Shown here: positions 18,581 through 27,241 of the stretch, in pieces
How positions within the stretch are numbered: the first letter of the stretch is position 1
Layout of the letters: each line of letters begins with the position of its first letter
Origin: an uncultured Nostocoides sp.
GTDB taxonomy: Bacteria > Actinomycetota > Actinomycetes > Actinomycetales > Dermatophilaceae
Assembly (NCBI GenBank): GCA_937873315.1
Contig: CALMQX010000025.1
Span: forward strand, 44,579 to 108,578
Length of the DNA: 64,000 nt
Direction of reading: 5' to 3'
Notes under the pieces: model-generated
The model's input: the letters and a program-made list of their open reading frames with translations, nothing else
What the model was told of the DNA's origin: nothing
The model's database searches: none
Position numbers and translations under genes: made by a program

Positions 18581-19242
18581 GGTCGGCGGCCGATCCGGCT
18601 CCCGATCAGCACGCCCAGGGCCACCAGGGCGCCACCCACCAGAGCCCCCAGGGCGAAGGTAGAGGTCCGGTCCATGGAGAGCGAGGCGTTGGCATTGGCC
18701 GTTGCCGTACGGCCCGAATAGACCGGCGACTCGGAGCCCGCCGTACCCGCCGTACCCGCCGTACCCGCCGTACCCGCCGTAGCGGACGTGGCCGCCGGGC
18801 GCTCGCCCGCGATATCGCGGTCCAGCGCAGTGAAGAACTGTCCGGCCATCTTCTTGGTGACACCTGCGAGCATGCGCTGGCCGACCCCTCCGACAGCCCC
18901 GCCGACCGCAGCATCGGCGTCATAGTGCAGGTCGGTGCCACCGGAGGGCGAGGGCGCGAGCCGCACCGCCACGGTGGCGTCGATGGTGCCTGGGGCCCCC
19001 GCGCCTCGGGCCTTCATGGTCAGCGACGTGGGCTCGCTCTTATCGGTCAGAGCCACCTCGCCGTCATAGGTCCCCTTGATTGCAGCCACTCCCGCGGTCA
19101 CCCGCATGGCGTACTGGTCGGGCCCGGTGGTCGTGAGGGTCTCGCACCCCGGGATGCAACGGGCGAGCACCGCGGGATCGAGCATGGCGGCCCATACCTG
19201 ATCCACAGGCGCATTCAGGCTGTTGGAGCCGGAGATCTTCAT
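18577..19242 (-). CDS. CoxG-like SRPBCC protein with C-terminal membrane anchor
   Basis: This is a 221-residue protein of the CO dehydrogenase subunit G type (SRPBCC fold, about residues 1-145). In carbon monoxide oxidisers CoxG helps attach the molybdenum enzyme to the membrane. Residues 150-185 are a Thr/Gly/Ala linker containing a perfect AGT tripeptide repeat, and residues 195-215 form a transmembrane helix followed by RIGRRP. The start at 19242 overlaps the large-subunit stop by 4 bases. The likely role is docking the hydroxylase to the membrane. Confidence 0.87.
   Translation of the reverse strand: MKISGSNSLNAPVDQVWAAMLDPAVLARCIPGCETLTTTGPDQYAMRVTAGVAAIKGTYDGEVALTDKSEPTSLTMKARGAGAPGTIDATVAVRLAPSPSGGTDLHYDADAAVGGAVGGVGQRMLAGVTKKMAGQFFTALDRDIAGERPAATSATAGTAGTAGTAGTAGSESPVYSGRTATANANASLSMDRTSTFALGALVGGALVALGVLIGSRIGRRP
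18737..18781. repeat. Five perfect 9-bp tandem repeats inside the SRPBCC gene
   Basis: CCCGCCGTA is repeated five times without change. On the coding strand it encodes alternating Ala-Gly-Thr (or a shifted reading of it) in the linker before the membrane helix. Because the unit is a multiple of three, copy-number change keeps the frame and would only alter linker length. Confidence 0.95.
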
Positions 19243-21626
19243 CGAGCGTCCTCTCTCGCGTGCTGCTGGCGGAGCTCCCACAGCTGCGTGGGGCTGATCG
19301 GCATGGACCGGATTGGGAAGCCCTCGGCATCCTCGATGGCCGAGGCGATGACCGCGGTGACCGGAATGGTTCCGGCCTCGCCGGCCCCCTTGATCCCCAG
19401 CGGGTTCAGCGGGCTCGGGGTCTCTAGATGGTCGGTTTCGATATGTGGGACCTCGGAGGCATAGGGCATCAGGAAGTCCATGAACGAGGCATTCATCAAC
19501 TGCCCGGACTCGTCATAGGCCATCCGCTCATAGAGCGCTCCGCCCACACCCTGAGCGACACCGCCGTGCACCTGACCCTCGACGATCATCGGATTGACCA
19601 TGATCCCGCAGTCATGAATCACGCAGTACCGCAGGATGCGGATCTCGGCGGTGACCGGGTCGGTCTCGACGATCGCGGCATGCATGCCGTTGGCGAAGGT
19701 CGCCTGGGTGGGGGAGTAGAAGTCCTGGCCCTCCAATCCGGGTTCCTCGTCATCCGCGATGGGTGGCTTGTCGGGATCGAAGGTTCCAGCGAACTGGGTT
19801 GCTGCTCTAGCGGATTCGTCGAAGGCGTAGCGCAGCGGATTGGACAGGACCGCCACCGTCGCCAGGGCGAGGGCGGTGTCCGGTGCACCCTTGACCCGGA
19901 TGATCCCGTCCTCGATCTCGAGATCCTCGGCGGAGACCTCGAGGGCCTCAGCGGCGATCCGCAGAGCCTTGGCGCGCACCACCCGGGCGGCCAGTGCCAC
20001 GGCATTGCCGCTCATCACGGCACCGCGGGAAGCGAAGGTGCCGACGGCATACGCCATCCTTCGCGTGTCCCCAGTGGTGACGTGAACGCTGTCGATCGGG
20101 ACGCCCAGCTCATCGGCGACGATCTGGGCGAGGATCGTCTGGTGGCCCTGGCCCTGGGTCGTCAGCCCCGTGGCGACATTGACCCGCCCGCTGGTCTCGA
20201 CCTGGATGTGGCCGCCTTCGTAGGGGCCGACGCCCGTGCCCTCGACGTAACAGCCGATGCCGAGTCCGACGCGGCGGCCCTCTCGGGTGGCCTGCTCCTT
20301 GTATGCCGCGAAGTCGTCCCAGCCCACGAGCGCCTTGAGCTTGGCCAGGCTTGCTGGGAAGTCACCGGAGTCGTACTTGAGTGGCCGGCCATCCTGGAAC
20401 ATCAGGCCGTGGTCGTAGGGCATCTCCTCGGGGAGGATGAAGTTGCGGCTGCGCACCTCGGCGCGGTCGAGGCCCAGGTGGGCCGCGATGGCGTCCATCG
20501 TGCGCTCCATGGCGTAGCAGCCCTGCGGGCGGCCGGCCCCGCGATAGGGCGTCACGAGAACGGTATTGGTGTAGAGCGACCAGAACTCGACGCGATAGGC
20601 GCCGGGCTTGTACGGACCGAGGAGCTGGGTGGCCGTGATGATCGGGACGATGATGCCGTAGGGGGTGTACGCGCCGTTGTCGTGCCAGAAGCGCACATCC
20701 AAGGCGAGCACCCGGCCGTCGTCATCGAAGCCGACCTCGACTTCTTGGAGTTGGCCCCGCTCGTGGCTGCTGGAGATGAAATGCTCGCGGCGATCCTCGG
20801 TCCACTTCACTGGATGTCCGAGCGTCCTTGCCGCCCAAGGGATCAGGACTTCCTCGGGCCAGGGATGCATGATCTTCACCCCGAAGCCGCCACCGACATC
20901 GGGAGCGATGCACTCGACTTTGGCCAACGGGAGGCCAAGCTTCGCGGCCACTGCAGCGCGCACTCCGGTCGAGGTTTGCGTGGAGGAGTAGATCCGTAGC
21001 CGCTCGTCGTCGCTGTCCCACACGGCATAGACGCCCTTGCCCTCCATCGGCATACAGGCGCTGCGTTCGATGGTGAGGTCCAAGGTCAGTCGGTTGGGGG
21101 CCTTCGCCATCGCCGCGGTGACATTGCCAACCTCCTGGAGCAGGTGGGCGCTGATATTGCCAGCGGCCTCCTCATGCACCAGATGTGTTGCGGCACGGGA
21201 GTTTTCGAGACCCACGACGGAAGGCAGCGACGAAAACGTCACGGTGATGCGGGCCGCCGCATCCTCCGCGAGGTAGCGGTTGGTGGCGACCACCATGGCG
21301 ATCGCCTCACCGACGTGGTTGACCTCGTCCTTGGCCAGGGCGTAGCCCACGCGCGGGGCGATCAGCGCCGGGTGCGGGATCAGGAGCGGTAGCGACTCGC
21401 CGACGCGGTCAGGCAGATCCTCGTGTAGATAGATCGCCTGAACCCCCTCGACCTCCCACGCGTCACTCAGGTCGATATCGATGATTCTCGCGTGAGCGTG
21501 CGGAGAGCGGACAAAGGCAACCTCGTATGCCGTGTGCCCCAGGTCGTCGAGGTATCGCCCCCCACCGGTAACGAGGCGGGGATCCTCGCGTCGCTGGACG
21601 GGCGCCCCGAACTGGCGGGTGCTCAT
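19239..21626 (-). CDS. Molybdenum hydroxylase large subunit (xanthine dehydrogenase family, PYRGAGR type)
   Basis: This 795-residue subunit binds the molybdopterin cytosine dinucleotide cofactor. Visible landmarks are GGGRYLDD near the N terminus, VGGGFGVK (about 244-251), PYRGAGRPQG (360-369), GQGHQT and the catalytic Glu750 in GAGEAGT. The active-site loop reads PYRGAGR and not AYxCSFR, so it lacks the Cys of true aerobic CO dehydrogenase and belongs with the so-called form II or other hydroxylases. It overlaps the small-subunit gene by 4 bases. A heterocyclic nitrogen compound is a more likely substrate than CO. Confidence 0.9.
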   Translation of the reverse strand: MSTRQFGAPVQRREDPRLVTGGGRYLDDLGHTAYEVAFVRSPHAHARIIDIDLSDAWEVEGVQAIYLHEDLPDRVGESLPLLIPHPALIAPRVGYALAKDEVNHVGEAIAMVVATNRYLAEDAAARITVTFSSLPSVVGLENSRAATHLVHEEAAGNISAHLLQEVGNVTAAMAKAPNRLTLDLTIERSACMPMEGKGVYAVWDSDDERLRIYSSTQTSTGVRAAVAAKLGLPLAKVECIAPDVGGGFGVKIMHPWPEEVLIPWAARTLGHPVKWTEDRREHFISSSHERGQLQEVEVGFDDDGRVLALDVRFWHDNGAYTPYGIIVPIITATQLLGPYKPGAYRVEFWSLYTNTVLVTPYRGAGRPQGCYAMERTMDAIAAHLGLDRAEVRSRNFILPEEMPYDHGLMFQDGRPLKYDSGDFPASLAKLKALVGWDDFAAYKEQATREGRRVGLGIGCYVEGTGVGPYEGGHIQVETSGRVNVATGLTTQGQGHQTILAQIVADELGVPIDSVHVTTGDTRRMAYAVGTFASRGAVMSGNAVALAARVVRAKALRIAAEALEVSAEDLEIEDGIIRVKGAPDTALALATVAVLSNPLRYAFDESARAATQFAGTFDPDKPPIADDEEPGLEGQDFYSPTQATFANGMHAAIVETDPVTAEIRILRYCVIHDCGIMVNPMIVEGQVHGGVAQGVGGALYERMAYDESGQLMNASFMDFLMPYASEVPHIETDHLETPSPLNPLGIKGAGEAGTIPVTAVIASAIEDAEGFPIRSMPISPTQLWELRQQHAREDAR

Positions 21627-22150
21627 GCGCTGACCTCCGAGGCGGCGGTCGGGGCCTCAGCGGCGAGTTCCGCCGCCCGCATGACCGCTTTGACGATGTT
21701 CTGGTACCCGGTGCATCGGCAGAGATTGCCCGAAATCGCCTCTCGCGCTTGCTCTTCCGTGGGCGCTGGGTTCTCGGCGAGGTAGGCCGTGATGGTGGTG
21801 ATGAAGCCGGGGGTGCAGAACCCGCACTGCAGTCCATGGCACTCGATGAAGGCACGCTGCACCGGGCCCATGCGCTCGGGCGAGTCTCCACAGCCCTCAA
21901 CCGTCGTGATGGCGTGGCCCTGCGCCGAGACCGCGAACATGAGGCACGAGCGCATGGGCTGACCGTCGACGAGCACCGTGCATGACCCGCAGACGCCGTG
22001 CTCGCAGCCGACGTGCGTGCCGGTGAGTTGCAGGTCGTGACGGAGTGCATCGGAGAGCAATCGGCGGGCTGGCACGGTGATCTGACGCTGCACCCCATTG
22101 ACCGTGAGGGTCACGTCGTGGAGCTGCTCGGTGCCGGGAAGCGCGGTCAT
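21623..22150 (-). CDS. Molybdenum hydroxylase small subunit, two 2Fe-2S clusters
   Basis: This 175-residue electron-transfer subunit has all eight cluster cysteines: Cys49, Cys54, Cys57 and Cys69 in the plant-ferredoxin-like N-terminal domain (GCEHGVCGSC), and Cys109, Cys112, Cys144 and Cys146 in the helical domain (QCGFCTPG, LCRCTGY). It passes electrons from the molybdenum centre to the flavin subunit. The gene lies between the medium- and large-subunit genes with 4-base overlaps on both sides, giving the order medium-small-large. Confidence 0.94.
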   Translation of the reverse strand: MTALPGTEQLHDVTLTVNGVQRQITVPARRLLSDALRHDLQLTGTHVGCEHGVCGSCTVLVDGQPMRSCLMFAVSAQGHAITTVEGCGDSPERMGPVQRAFIECHGLQCGFCTPGFITTITAYLAENPAPTEEQAREAISGNLCRCTGYQNIVKAVMRAAELAAEAPTAASEVSA

Positions 22151-22998
22151 CGGGCTGCCTCCGTGAGAGCTCGTCGAGTCAGCTCACCCGCGAGCATGCG
22201 CCGGTAGTCGGCGGTTGCGTGGATGTCCGCCTCCGGCGCAATATGCGCTTGGACCAGGTCATCGACCGCAGACCAGTCCGCTCCCGCAGGCTCCTGGCCG
22301 CGCAGAGCCTCCGTCAACTCGAGCACCCCAGGCACATCGGTCACCGACACATAGGACGCGCGAACGCGATCCAAGACTCCGTCAATCACCGTCAACGCCA
22401 CCGCGACTCCGGCCAAGGCGTAATCACCCTGCCGGCGGGCGCTCTCGATGAAGGCCGTGCGGGTGCCCTCAGGGAAGCGTCCGAAGCGCACCGCCTCGAG
22501 CAACTCCTCGGCATCGAGCACGGTCTCCAGGGCACCCTCGAAGAAATCGCCGGCTGCGACTTCGCGCCGTCCTCGGGGGCCGACGACCTCCATGACGGCC
22601 TCGGTCAAGGCCGCGACGGCCGGCATTTCACCGGCGGCGTCTGCGTGAGCAATGGAGCCAACGGTGGTGCCGCGATTGCGGATGGCCGGATGTGCGACGC
22701 ATTCCAGCGCCTGGCGCAGAAGGGGAATCGCGGCATACGCGGCCCCGTCTCGTTCGAGGGCACTGTGCCGAACGGTCGCGCCCACGCGAATGTGCTGCTC
22801 GGTGACCTCGATCTGGTCCAGCCCCACGACCCGATTGATGTCGACGAGATGGGCTGGCTTGGCCAGGCGCATGCTGAGGATCGGGATCAGGCTCTGTCCG
22901 CCGGCGAGCACTTTGCCGTCATGCCCGAGCTCGCCGAGCGTGGCCACCGTCTGCTCGACCGAGGTCGGCGAGTGGTAGGCAAATGGTCCGGGTTTCAC
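22147..22998 (-). CDS. Molybdenum hydroxylase medium subunit, FAD-binding
   Basis: This 283-residue flavoprotein subunit belongs to the CoxM/xanthine dehydrogenase B family. The FAD-binding AGGQSLIP (about residues 32-39) and TTVGSIAHAD (about 109-118, replacing the common TIGGN) are present. It is the first gene of the leftward operon, running through the small and large subunits, SRPBCC, nitrilase, flavin protein and amidotransferase genes. A strong hairpin separates it from the upstream permease gene, so it probably has its own promoter in the 100-base gap, though none was clearly recognised. Confidence 0.92.
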   Translation of the reverse strand: MKPGPFAYHSPTSVEQTVATLGELGHDGKVLAGGQSLIPILSMRLAKPAHLVDINRVVGLDQIEVTEQHIRVGATVRHSALERDGAAYAAIPLLRQALECVAHPAIRNRGTTVGSIAHADAAGEMPAVAALTEAVMEVVGPRGRREVAAGDFFEGALETVLDAEELLEAVRFGRFPEGTRTAFIESARRQGDYALAGVAVALTVIDGVLDRVRASYVSVTDVPGVLELTEALRGQEPAGADWSAVDDLVQAHIAPEADIHATADYRRMLAGELTRRALTEAAR

Positions 22999-23038
22999 CT
23001 TCTCGATCCTGCCTGTCCTTGGTGGAGATGGAAAGGGT

Positions 23039-23071
23039 GTGCCCCGCCCGGGTTGACCCCGGGCGGGGCAC
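23039..23071 (-). terminator. Strong hairpin terminator after the nucleobase permease gene
   Basis: A perfect 14-bp stem (GTGCCCCGCCCGGG) with a 5-base loop lies 30 bases beyond the permease stop, reading leftward. On that strand the hairpin is followed by ACCCTTTCC, a weak pyrimidine stretch. It should separate permease transcripts from the molybdenum hydroxylase operon. Confidence 0.8.
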
Positions 23072-23100
23072 CATTGACCATGCGGTATGCCGTGGGGCGC

Positions 23101-24579
23101 TTACCGGGTGCCGTCGGTGTCGCCCGGGTACCCCTTCTGGTAGAGGTCGTCGATCTTGTCGGAGTCGCCATACACGTAGTCGCCGACCGCGATGGCGGTG
23201 CCGTCAGCGTGGTCACGGAGCTCCTTGGGAGCGATCGCGCGCGCCAAGTGGTAGCCGCCGATGGCGACGATGGTGCCGAGCGCGATGCCACCGAGGGTGA
23301 AGTTGTCGGACAACTTCATCTTGACGTCGCCGATGCCGATGACGATGCCGGCGGCTAGCGGGACCAAGTTGATCGGGTTGGCGAAGTCGACGCCATTCTC
23401 CTTCCAGATCTTGGCGCCAAGCAGGCCGATCATGCCGTAAAGCACGACCGTGATTCCGCCCAGGACGCCGCCAGGGATCGACGACACGAGGGCGCCGAAC
23501 TTGGGGGAGAGTCCGAAGATCACCGCCACGAGCGCGGCGACGTAATAGGCGGCCGTGGAGTACACGCGGGTGGCTGCCATGACGCCGATGTTCTCGGCAT
23601 AGGTCGTGGTGGGGGAGCCGCCGAAGAGCGAGGCGAACGCGGTGCCGACGCCATCACCGGCGATGGCGCGACCCATGACCGGGTCGAGGTCGTGGCCGGT
23701 CATCTCGGCGACCGCCTTGACGTGGCCGGTGTTCTCAGCGATGAGCGCGATCACGGCGGGGAGCACGAGGAGGATGGCCGCCATCGAGAAGGACGGCATA
23801 TGCCAACCGACAACCTCTTTGCCGTCAGCAGCAACCATGGTCTTGCTGGGCAGCCCGAACCAGTCGACCTTGCTGATACCGCTGGTGTCCCAGCGGAAGT
23901 GATCAGTGGCCTTGGCGGCGCCGCCCAGAACTGAGTTGATCTGGCCGGACGTCTTGTCGAGAATCCAGGACAATGCGGTGCCAAAGATCAGGGCCAGGAA
24001 GACCGCGATCCGGCCGATGAAGCCTCGGAAAGCCACCGCGACCACGATCGTGAAGAGCATGGTGAGGAAGGCGACCCACTGGTCTTGCGGCCAGTAGATA
24101 TTGGCGACCACGGGGGCGAGGTTGAAGCCGATCAGCATGACCACGGCGCCGGTGACAGCCGGCGGCAGGACCTTGTGCAGGATCGCCGACCCCATGAAGT
24201 GGATCAGGACGCCGACCGCCGCCAGCACGAGGCCGGCGATGAGGATGGCGCCCGTGACGGTGGCCGACGTGGCGCCCTCTTGAGCACGGATGGCGGCAAC
24301 CGCACCCACAAAGGAGGCCGAGGTACCGAGATAGGACGGGACCTTGCCTTGGACGATGAGGAGGAAGAGGATCGTCGCCAGGCCGCTCATCATGATCGCG
24401 AGCTGAGGGTTCAGCCCCATGATGAGGGGGAAGACGAAGGTCGCGCCGAACATGGCGACGACATGCTGGGCGCCCAGACCGATGGTCTTGCCCCAGGAGA
24501 GGCGCTCGTCGGGGGCAACGACCCCACCGGCCGCGACCGCCGACGCATCCTTAACTTTCCAACCGATACCCAGTGACAT
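23101..24579 (-). CDS. NCS2-family uracil/xanthine permease
   Basis: This is a 492-residue inner-membrane nucleobase transporter with about 12-14 hydrophobic helices. GLGAQHVVAMFGATFVFP near the start, IALIAENTGHVKAV and FGGSPTTTYAENIGV are the family's substrate-region motifs. They resemble UraA/uracil permeases at least as much as xanthine carriers, so the substrate is uncertain. A GAAAGG ribosome site lies seven bases before the ATG. In the promoter region GCCACG/CGTGGC arms (24600-24621) make a short inverted repeat that could be an operator. The neighbourhood (PucR, hydroxylase) favours a purine. Confidence 0.9.
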   Translation of the reverse strand: MSLGIGWKVKDASAVAAGGVVAPDERLSWGKTIGLGAQHVVAMFGATFVFPLIMGLNPQLAIMMSGLATILFLLIVQGKVPSYLGTSASFVGAVAAIRAQEGATSATVTGAILIAGLVLAAVGVLIHFMGSAILHKVLPPAVTGAVVMLIGFNLAPVVANIYWPQDQWVAFLTMLFTIVVAVAFRGFIGRIAVFLALIFGTALSWILDKTSGQINSVLGGAAKATDHFRWDTSGISKVDWFGLPSKTMVAADGKEVVGWHMPSFSMAAILLVLPAVIALIAENTGHVKAVAEMTGHDLDPVMGRAIAGDGVGTAFASLFGGSPTTTYAENIGVMAATRVYSTAAYYVAALVAVIFGLSPKFGALVSSIPGGVLGGITVVLYGMIGLLGAKIWKENGVDFANPINLVPLAAGIVIGIGDVKMKLSDNFTLGGIALGTIVAIGGYHLARAIAPKELRDHADGTAIAVGDYVYGDSDKIDDLYQKGYPGDTDGTR

Positions 24580-24775
24580 CGGGGGACCTTTCGTGACGGG
24601 CCACGACGCTCATGACGTGGCTCACACCCCTAAGGGATACAGGGACCGTAGTGCCGTGGCGTAGGTGACATGACGGGCAGATGTTGACAGCCCCGGCCCC
24701 TCTTGCCTGGCAAGTCTCTCCGCGAAGCTCTGGCGACCGATGGGGCCGGGCTCACATCCGGGGCCACCGAGGAGC

Positions 24776-25489
24776 TCAGATTCCGCGCAGCGCAGGATGG
24801 TTAGTCGGTGGCTTGGAGGCTGGGTGGTCGACGGTCGGCGGTGTCTGGGTCGTGGGTCCAGTTGAGGCCGGGGTTACGGGTGCCGTGGTGCCAGAAGCTG
24901 TCGAGGGCGGTGAGTGCGGTGGTGAGGTCGGTGGTGTCGCGGCGTTGGAAGTGGCGTTGGCGTAGACCAGGAGTTGGTTAGTGGCGGCGTTGCCGCCGAT
25001 GTCGAGGCGGGCGGTTCCTCGTAGGACGCTGACGATGGTCTGGGTGTGTCCGTCGAGGGCTTGGACGGCGGTGTGTGCCGTGTGGAGGTCCCCGGGGGTG
25101 TGGGTCCCGTCGATGAGGAGTTGTGGGCGGTCGCCGTATTCCGCTTTCGTGGCGGCCCGCTGGGCCAGCACTCGCCGATAGGTGGGGTATTGCCCGGCCA
25201 TGATCCCGACGCCGCTGGACATGAGCCACACGAGCGCGTAGTGGCCGCCTAGGTACTTGCCGATCACCGCGGGGAGCAGCACCCAGGTGATGGCCAGCAC
25301 GACGAGCATGACTCGTCTCGGTAGGTGCACCATGAGCGCAGCGGTGGCGATGGAGAGTCCCGCCGTAACACACAGCCAAGGAAGGCTCGCGCCGTCGATC
25401 GCCGCAACGAGAACGAAGCCGGCAGACAGCACTGTCGCTGCGATCAGCGTCGGCCCCAGCGCGCGCATGCTGGCTGGCGTGAGATCCAT
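24776..25489 (-). CDS. Membrane protein of unknown function, probably frameshifted near its 3' end
   Basis: The open frame codes for 237 residues. Four hydrophobic segments lie in residues 10-105 (GPTLIAATVLSAGFVLVA and GGHYALVWLMSSGVGIMAG among them), then a cytoplasmic part with DGTHTPGDLHTAHTAVQAL. After about residue 183 the frame becomes Pro/Ser/Thr-rich with unusual third bases. The shifted frame there has C-ending codons and ordinary residues (SFWHHGTRNPGLNWTHD), ending at a TAA at 24801-24803. A one-base indel near 24931-24940 is therefore likely. The family is not recognised. Confidence 0.6.
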   Translation of the reverse strand: MDLTPASMRALGPTLIAATVLSAGFVLVAAIDGASLPWLCVTAGLSIATAALMVHLPRRVMLVVLAITWVLLPAVIGKYLGGHYALVWLMSSGVGIMAGQYPTYRRVLAQRAATKAEYGDRPQLLIDGTHTPGDLHTAHTAVQALDGHTQTIVSVLRGTARLDIGGNAATNQLLVYANATSNAATPPTSPPHSPPSTASGTTAPVTPASTGPTTQTPPTVDHPASKPPTNHPALRGI

Positions 25490-25508
25490 GGTGGTTTGCC
25501 CTTTGCGG

Positions 25509-27206
25509 TCAGATTCCGCGCATCTCATGGATGCGCAAAGCCAACGCCAGCGTGAGTCGGAGCTGCGGATCGGAGGTAAACGGCCCGAGCAGCTTCTCGA
25601 GCTTCGCGATCCGATAGCGCAACGTGTTGTAGTGGAAAAACATCAGGCGCGCCGTCTCCGCCACGTTCATATTGGTATCGATCAACACCGAGAGCGTCCG
25701 CCGCAGATCAGCGTTATCGGGCGAGCCATCGTGTGCGAGATCGCCGAGGGCATCCTCCACGAATTGCCTCAGATCCGCGCTATCGGGCACCAGCGCCAGC
25801 AGCCGGTAGATCCCCAACGCATCCACGTGCGTGAGCGCCGACTCCCCGTGCATCTGCCGGCCGACGGAGACCGCGCGCAGCGCCTCGCTGTATGCCGCGG
25901 CCAGACCCAGCACATCGGTGGCCCGGCTCACGCCGGTGGAGAAGGTCCGACGCCCGCCGCCACCATCGCCGCGCACCACCCGGGCAATATCTCCCACCAT
26001 GCGCATGACCGATGCGCTGTCGGCGCCGTCCGGAACTGGTAGCAGCGTGATGACCTCTTGGCTGAACCCGGCGACCGGGATCGAGGCATCCCGAGTGCGG
26101 ACGGCCTGAACCCACGCCCGGACGAAGCGCTCCTGGAGGGCACGCACTTCCTGCGGCGCCCGGGCGGTCACCGCGTCGTCCTCGTCGGTCTCGGCCACCA
26201 CGACGACCATGGGCCGATCGATATCCCAGCCCAGCGAGGCGGCATGGGCGATCGCCTCAGCGGGCGAGCCGGCTCGCTCGGCCAGTGCGTCGCGCAGAAA
26301 TTCGGCCCGATATTTGCTCTCCACGGCCGCGACCGCGTGCTCCTTGGTGATCGCCAAGGCAGCCACGGCCGCCGCTCGCTCGAGCATGTGGACATCGGTC
26401 TCGGTGAGGGCATGCGCGGGGCAAAAGACCGCGAGTAGGCCGTGGTCGGAACTGCCGGCCACGATCCGCACCAGGGCACGGCGATCCTGGCCCGCCCGCC
26501 CGGCCAGGTGACCCGCACGGACCCCCACCGGCTCGTCCTCGACGATGAGCCGACCGGTGCGATCGAAGCAGTCCAGCGCCATCACACCATCGAGTTGACC
26601 GTCCACGCCGGCGCTGGCCAGCACTCGACCATCGGTGGTGGTGACCATCGCGGCGCCATCGAAGAAGCCCGCTAGGGATTCGCACAAATCGCGCAGGGAG
26701 CCACCGGCGAGCACGATCCGCACGAGGAATCGGTGGACCTCGTCCTCGCGCTGTAGCAGGGCCGCCTGGTGGTCCAAGACGGCATCGAGCACTTCCGAAC
26801 GCAACGTTTCCAGGGCCTCGGCGTCCGCCGCGATGAGCAGCGGAATCGCCGTCCGGCGAGCAGCCCTGATCCACTCATCGACCGCTGAATAGGCGGTGGC
26901 GTCCAGGGCGAGGGCCGCGGCGCCAGCCGCCGCAAGTCGGGCCGTGACCTCCTCCGGACGCCCACAGCCAAGGTCGCCCCCGCCGGTCAGGCAGACGAGA
27001 TGCTCGTGCAGGTCGGCTCCGCTCGATGGGGGAGCAATGTGCATGGAGGCACGCCGTACCCGTTGGCCCAGCCGCCCAGTCGCGACCTCGCACCGGCACC
27101 GCTGCGCGGCCGGGAGGGTGAGGATGCCGCCAACGGTCGGGCCGGCGCTCGCCGATGCTGGCAACATCTGAGACGGATCTGCCCGATCGTTGTCAACATT
27201 GGCCAC
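25509..27206 (-). CDS. pucR: PucR-family transcriptional regulator
   Basis: This is a regulator of up to 565 residues with the PucR layout: an N-terminal ligand-sensing domain (PTVGGILTLPAA onward), a middle GGDEF-like region, and a C-terminal helix-turn-helix (about 505-560: DTNMNVAETARLMFFHYNTLRYRIAKLE). PucR in Bacillus controls purine catabolism genes. The frame opens with GTG at 27206, but an ATG at 27167 would begin directly before the conserved PTVGG segment and is at least as likely. It is divergent from the AllH-type gene, leaving a 35-74 base shared control region. Confidence 0.9.
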   Translation of the reverse strand: MANVDNDRADPSQMLPASASAGPTVGGILTLPAAQRCRCEVATGRLGQRVRRASMHIAPPSSGADLHEHLVCLTGGGDLGCGRPEEVTARLAAAGAAALALDATAYSAVDEWIRAARRTAIPLLIAADAEALETLRSEVLDAVLDHQAALLQREDEVHRFLVRIVLAGGSLRDLCESLAGFFDGAAMVTTTDGRVLASAGVDGQLDGVMALDCFDRTGRLIVEDEPVGVRAGHLAGRAGQDRRALVRIVAGSSDHGLLAVFCPAHALTETDVHMLERAAAVAALAITKEHAVAAVESKYRAEFLRDALAERAGSPAEAIAHAASLGWDIDRPMVVVVAETDEDDAVTARAPQEVRALQERFVRAWVQAVRTRDASIPVAGFSQEVITLLPVPDGADSASVMRMVGDIARVVRGDGGGGRRTFSTGVSRATDVLGLAAAYSEALRAVSVGRQMHGESALTHVDALGIYRLLALVPDSADLRQFVEDALGDLAHDGSPDNADLRRTLSVLIDTNMNVAETARLMFFHYNTLRYRIAKLEKLLGPFTSDPQLRLTLALALRIHEMRGI

Positions 27207-27241
27207 CTGGCCACTCTAGCGGCCCTCGATACTGTCTCCTC

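Noticed and set aside
19428..20999. A 523-codon open frame on the plus strand opposite the molybdenum hydroxylase large subunit
   Set aside because: It is an antisense shadow of a well-supported large-subunit gene; its composition is rich in Gly/Arg/His with no recognisable motif.
19239..22998. Calling the three-subunit hydroxylase a CO dehydrogenase
   Set aside because: The active-site loop is PYRGAGR and lacks the AYxCSFR cysteine needed for the copper-molybdenum site.
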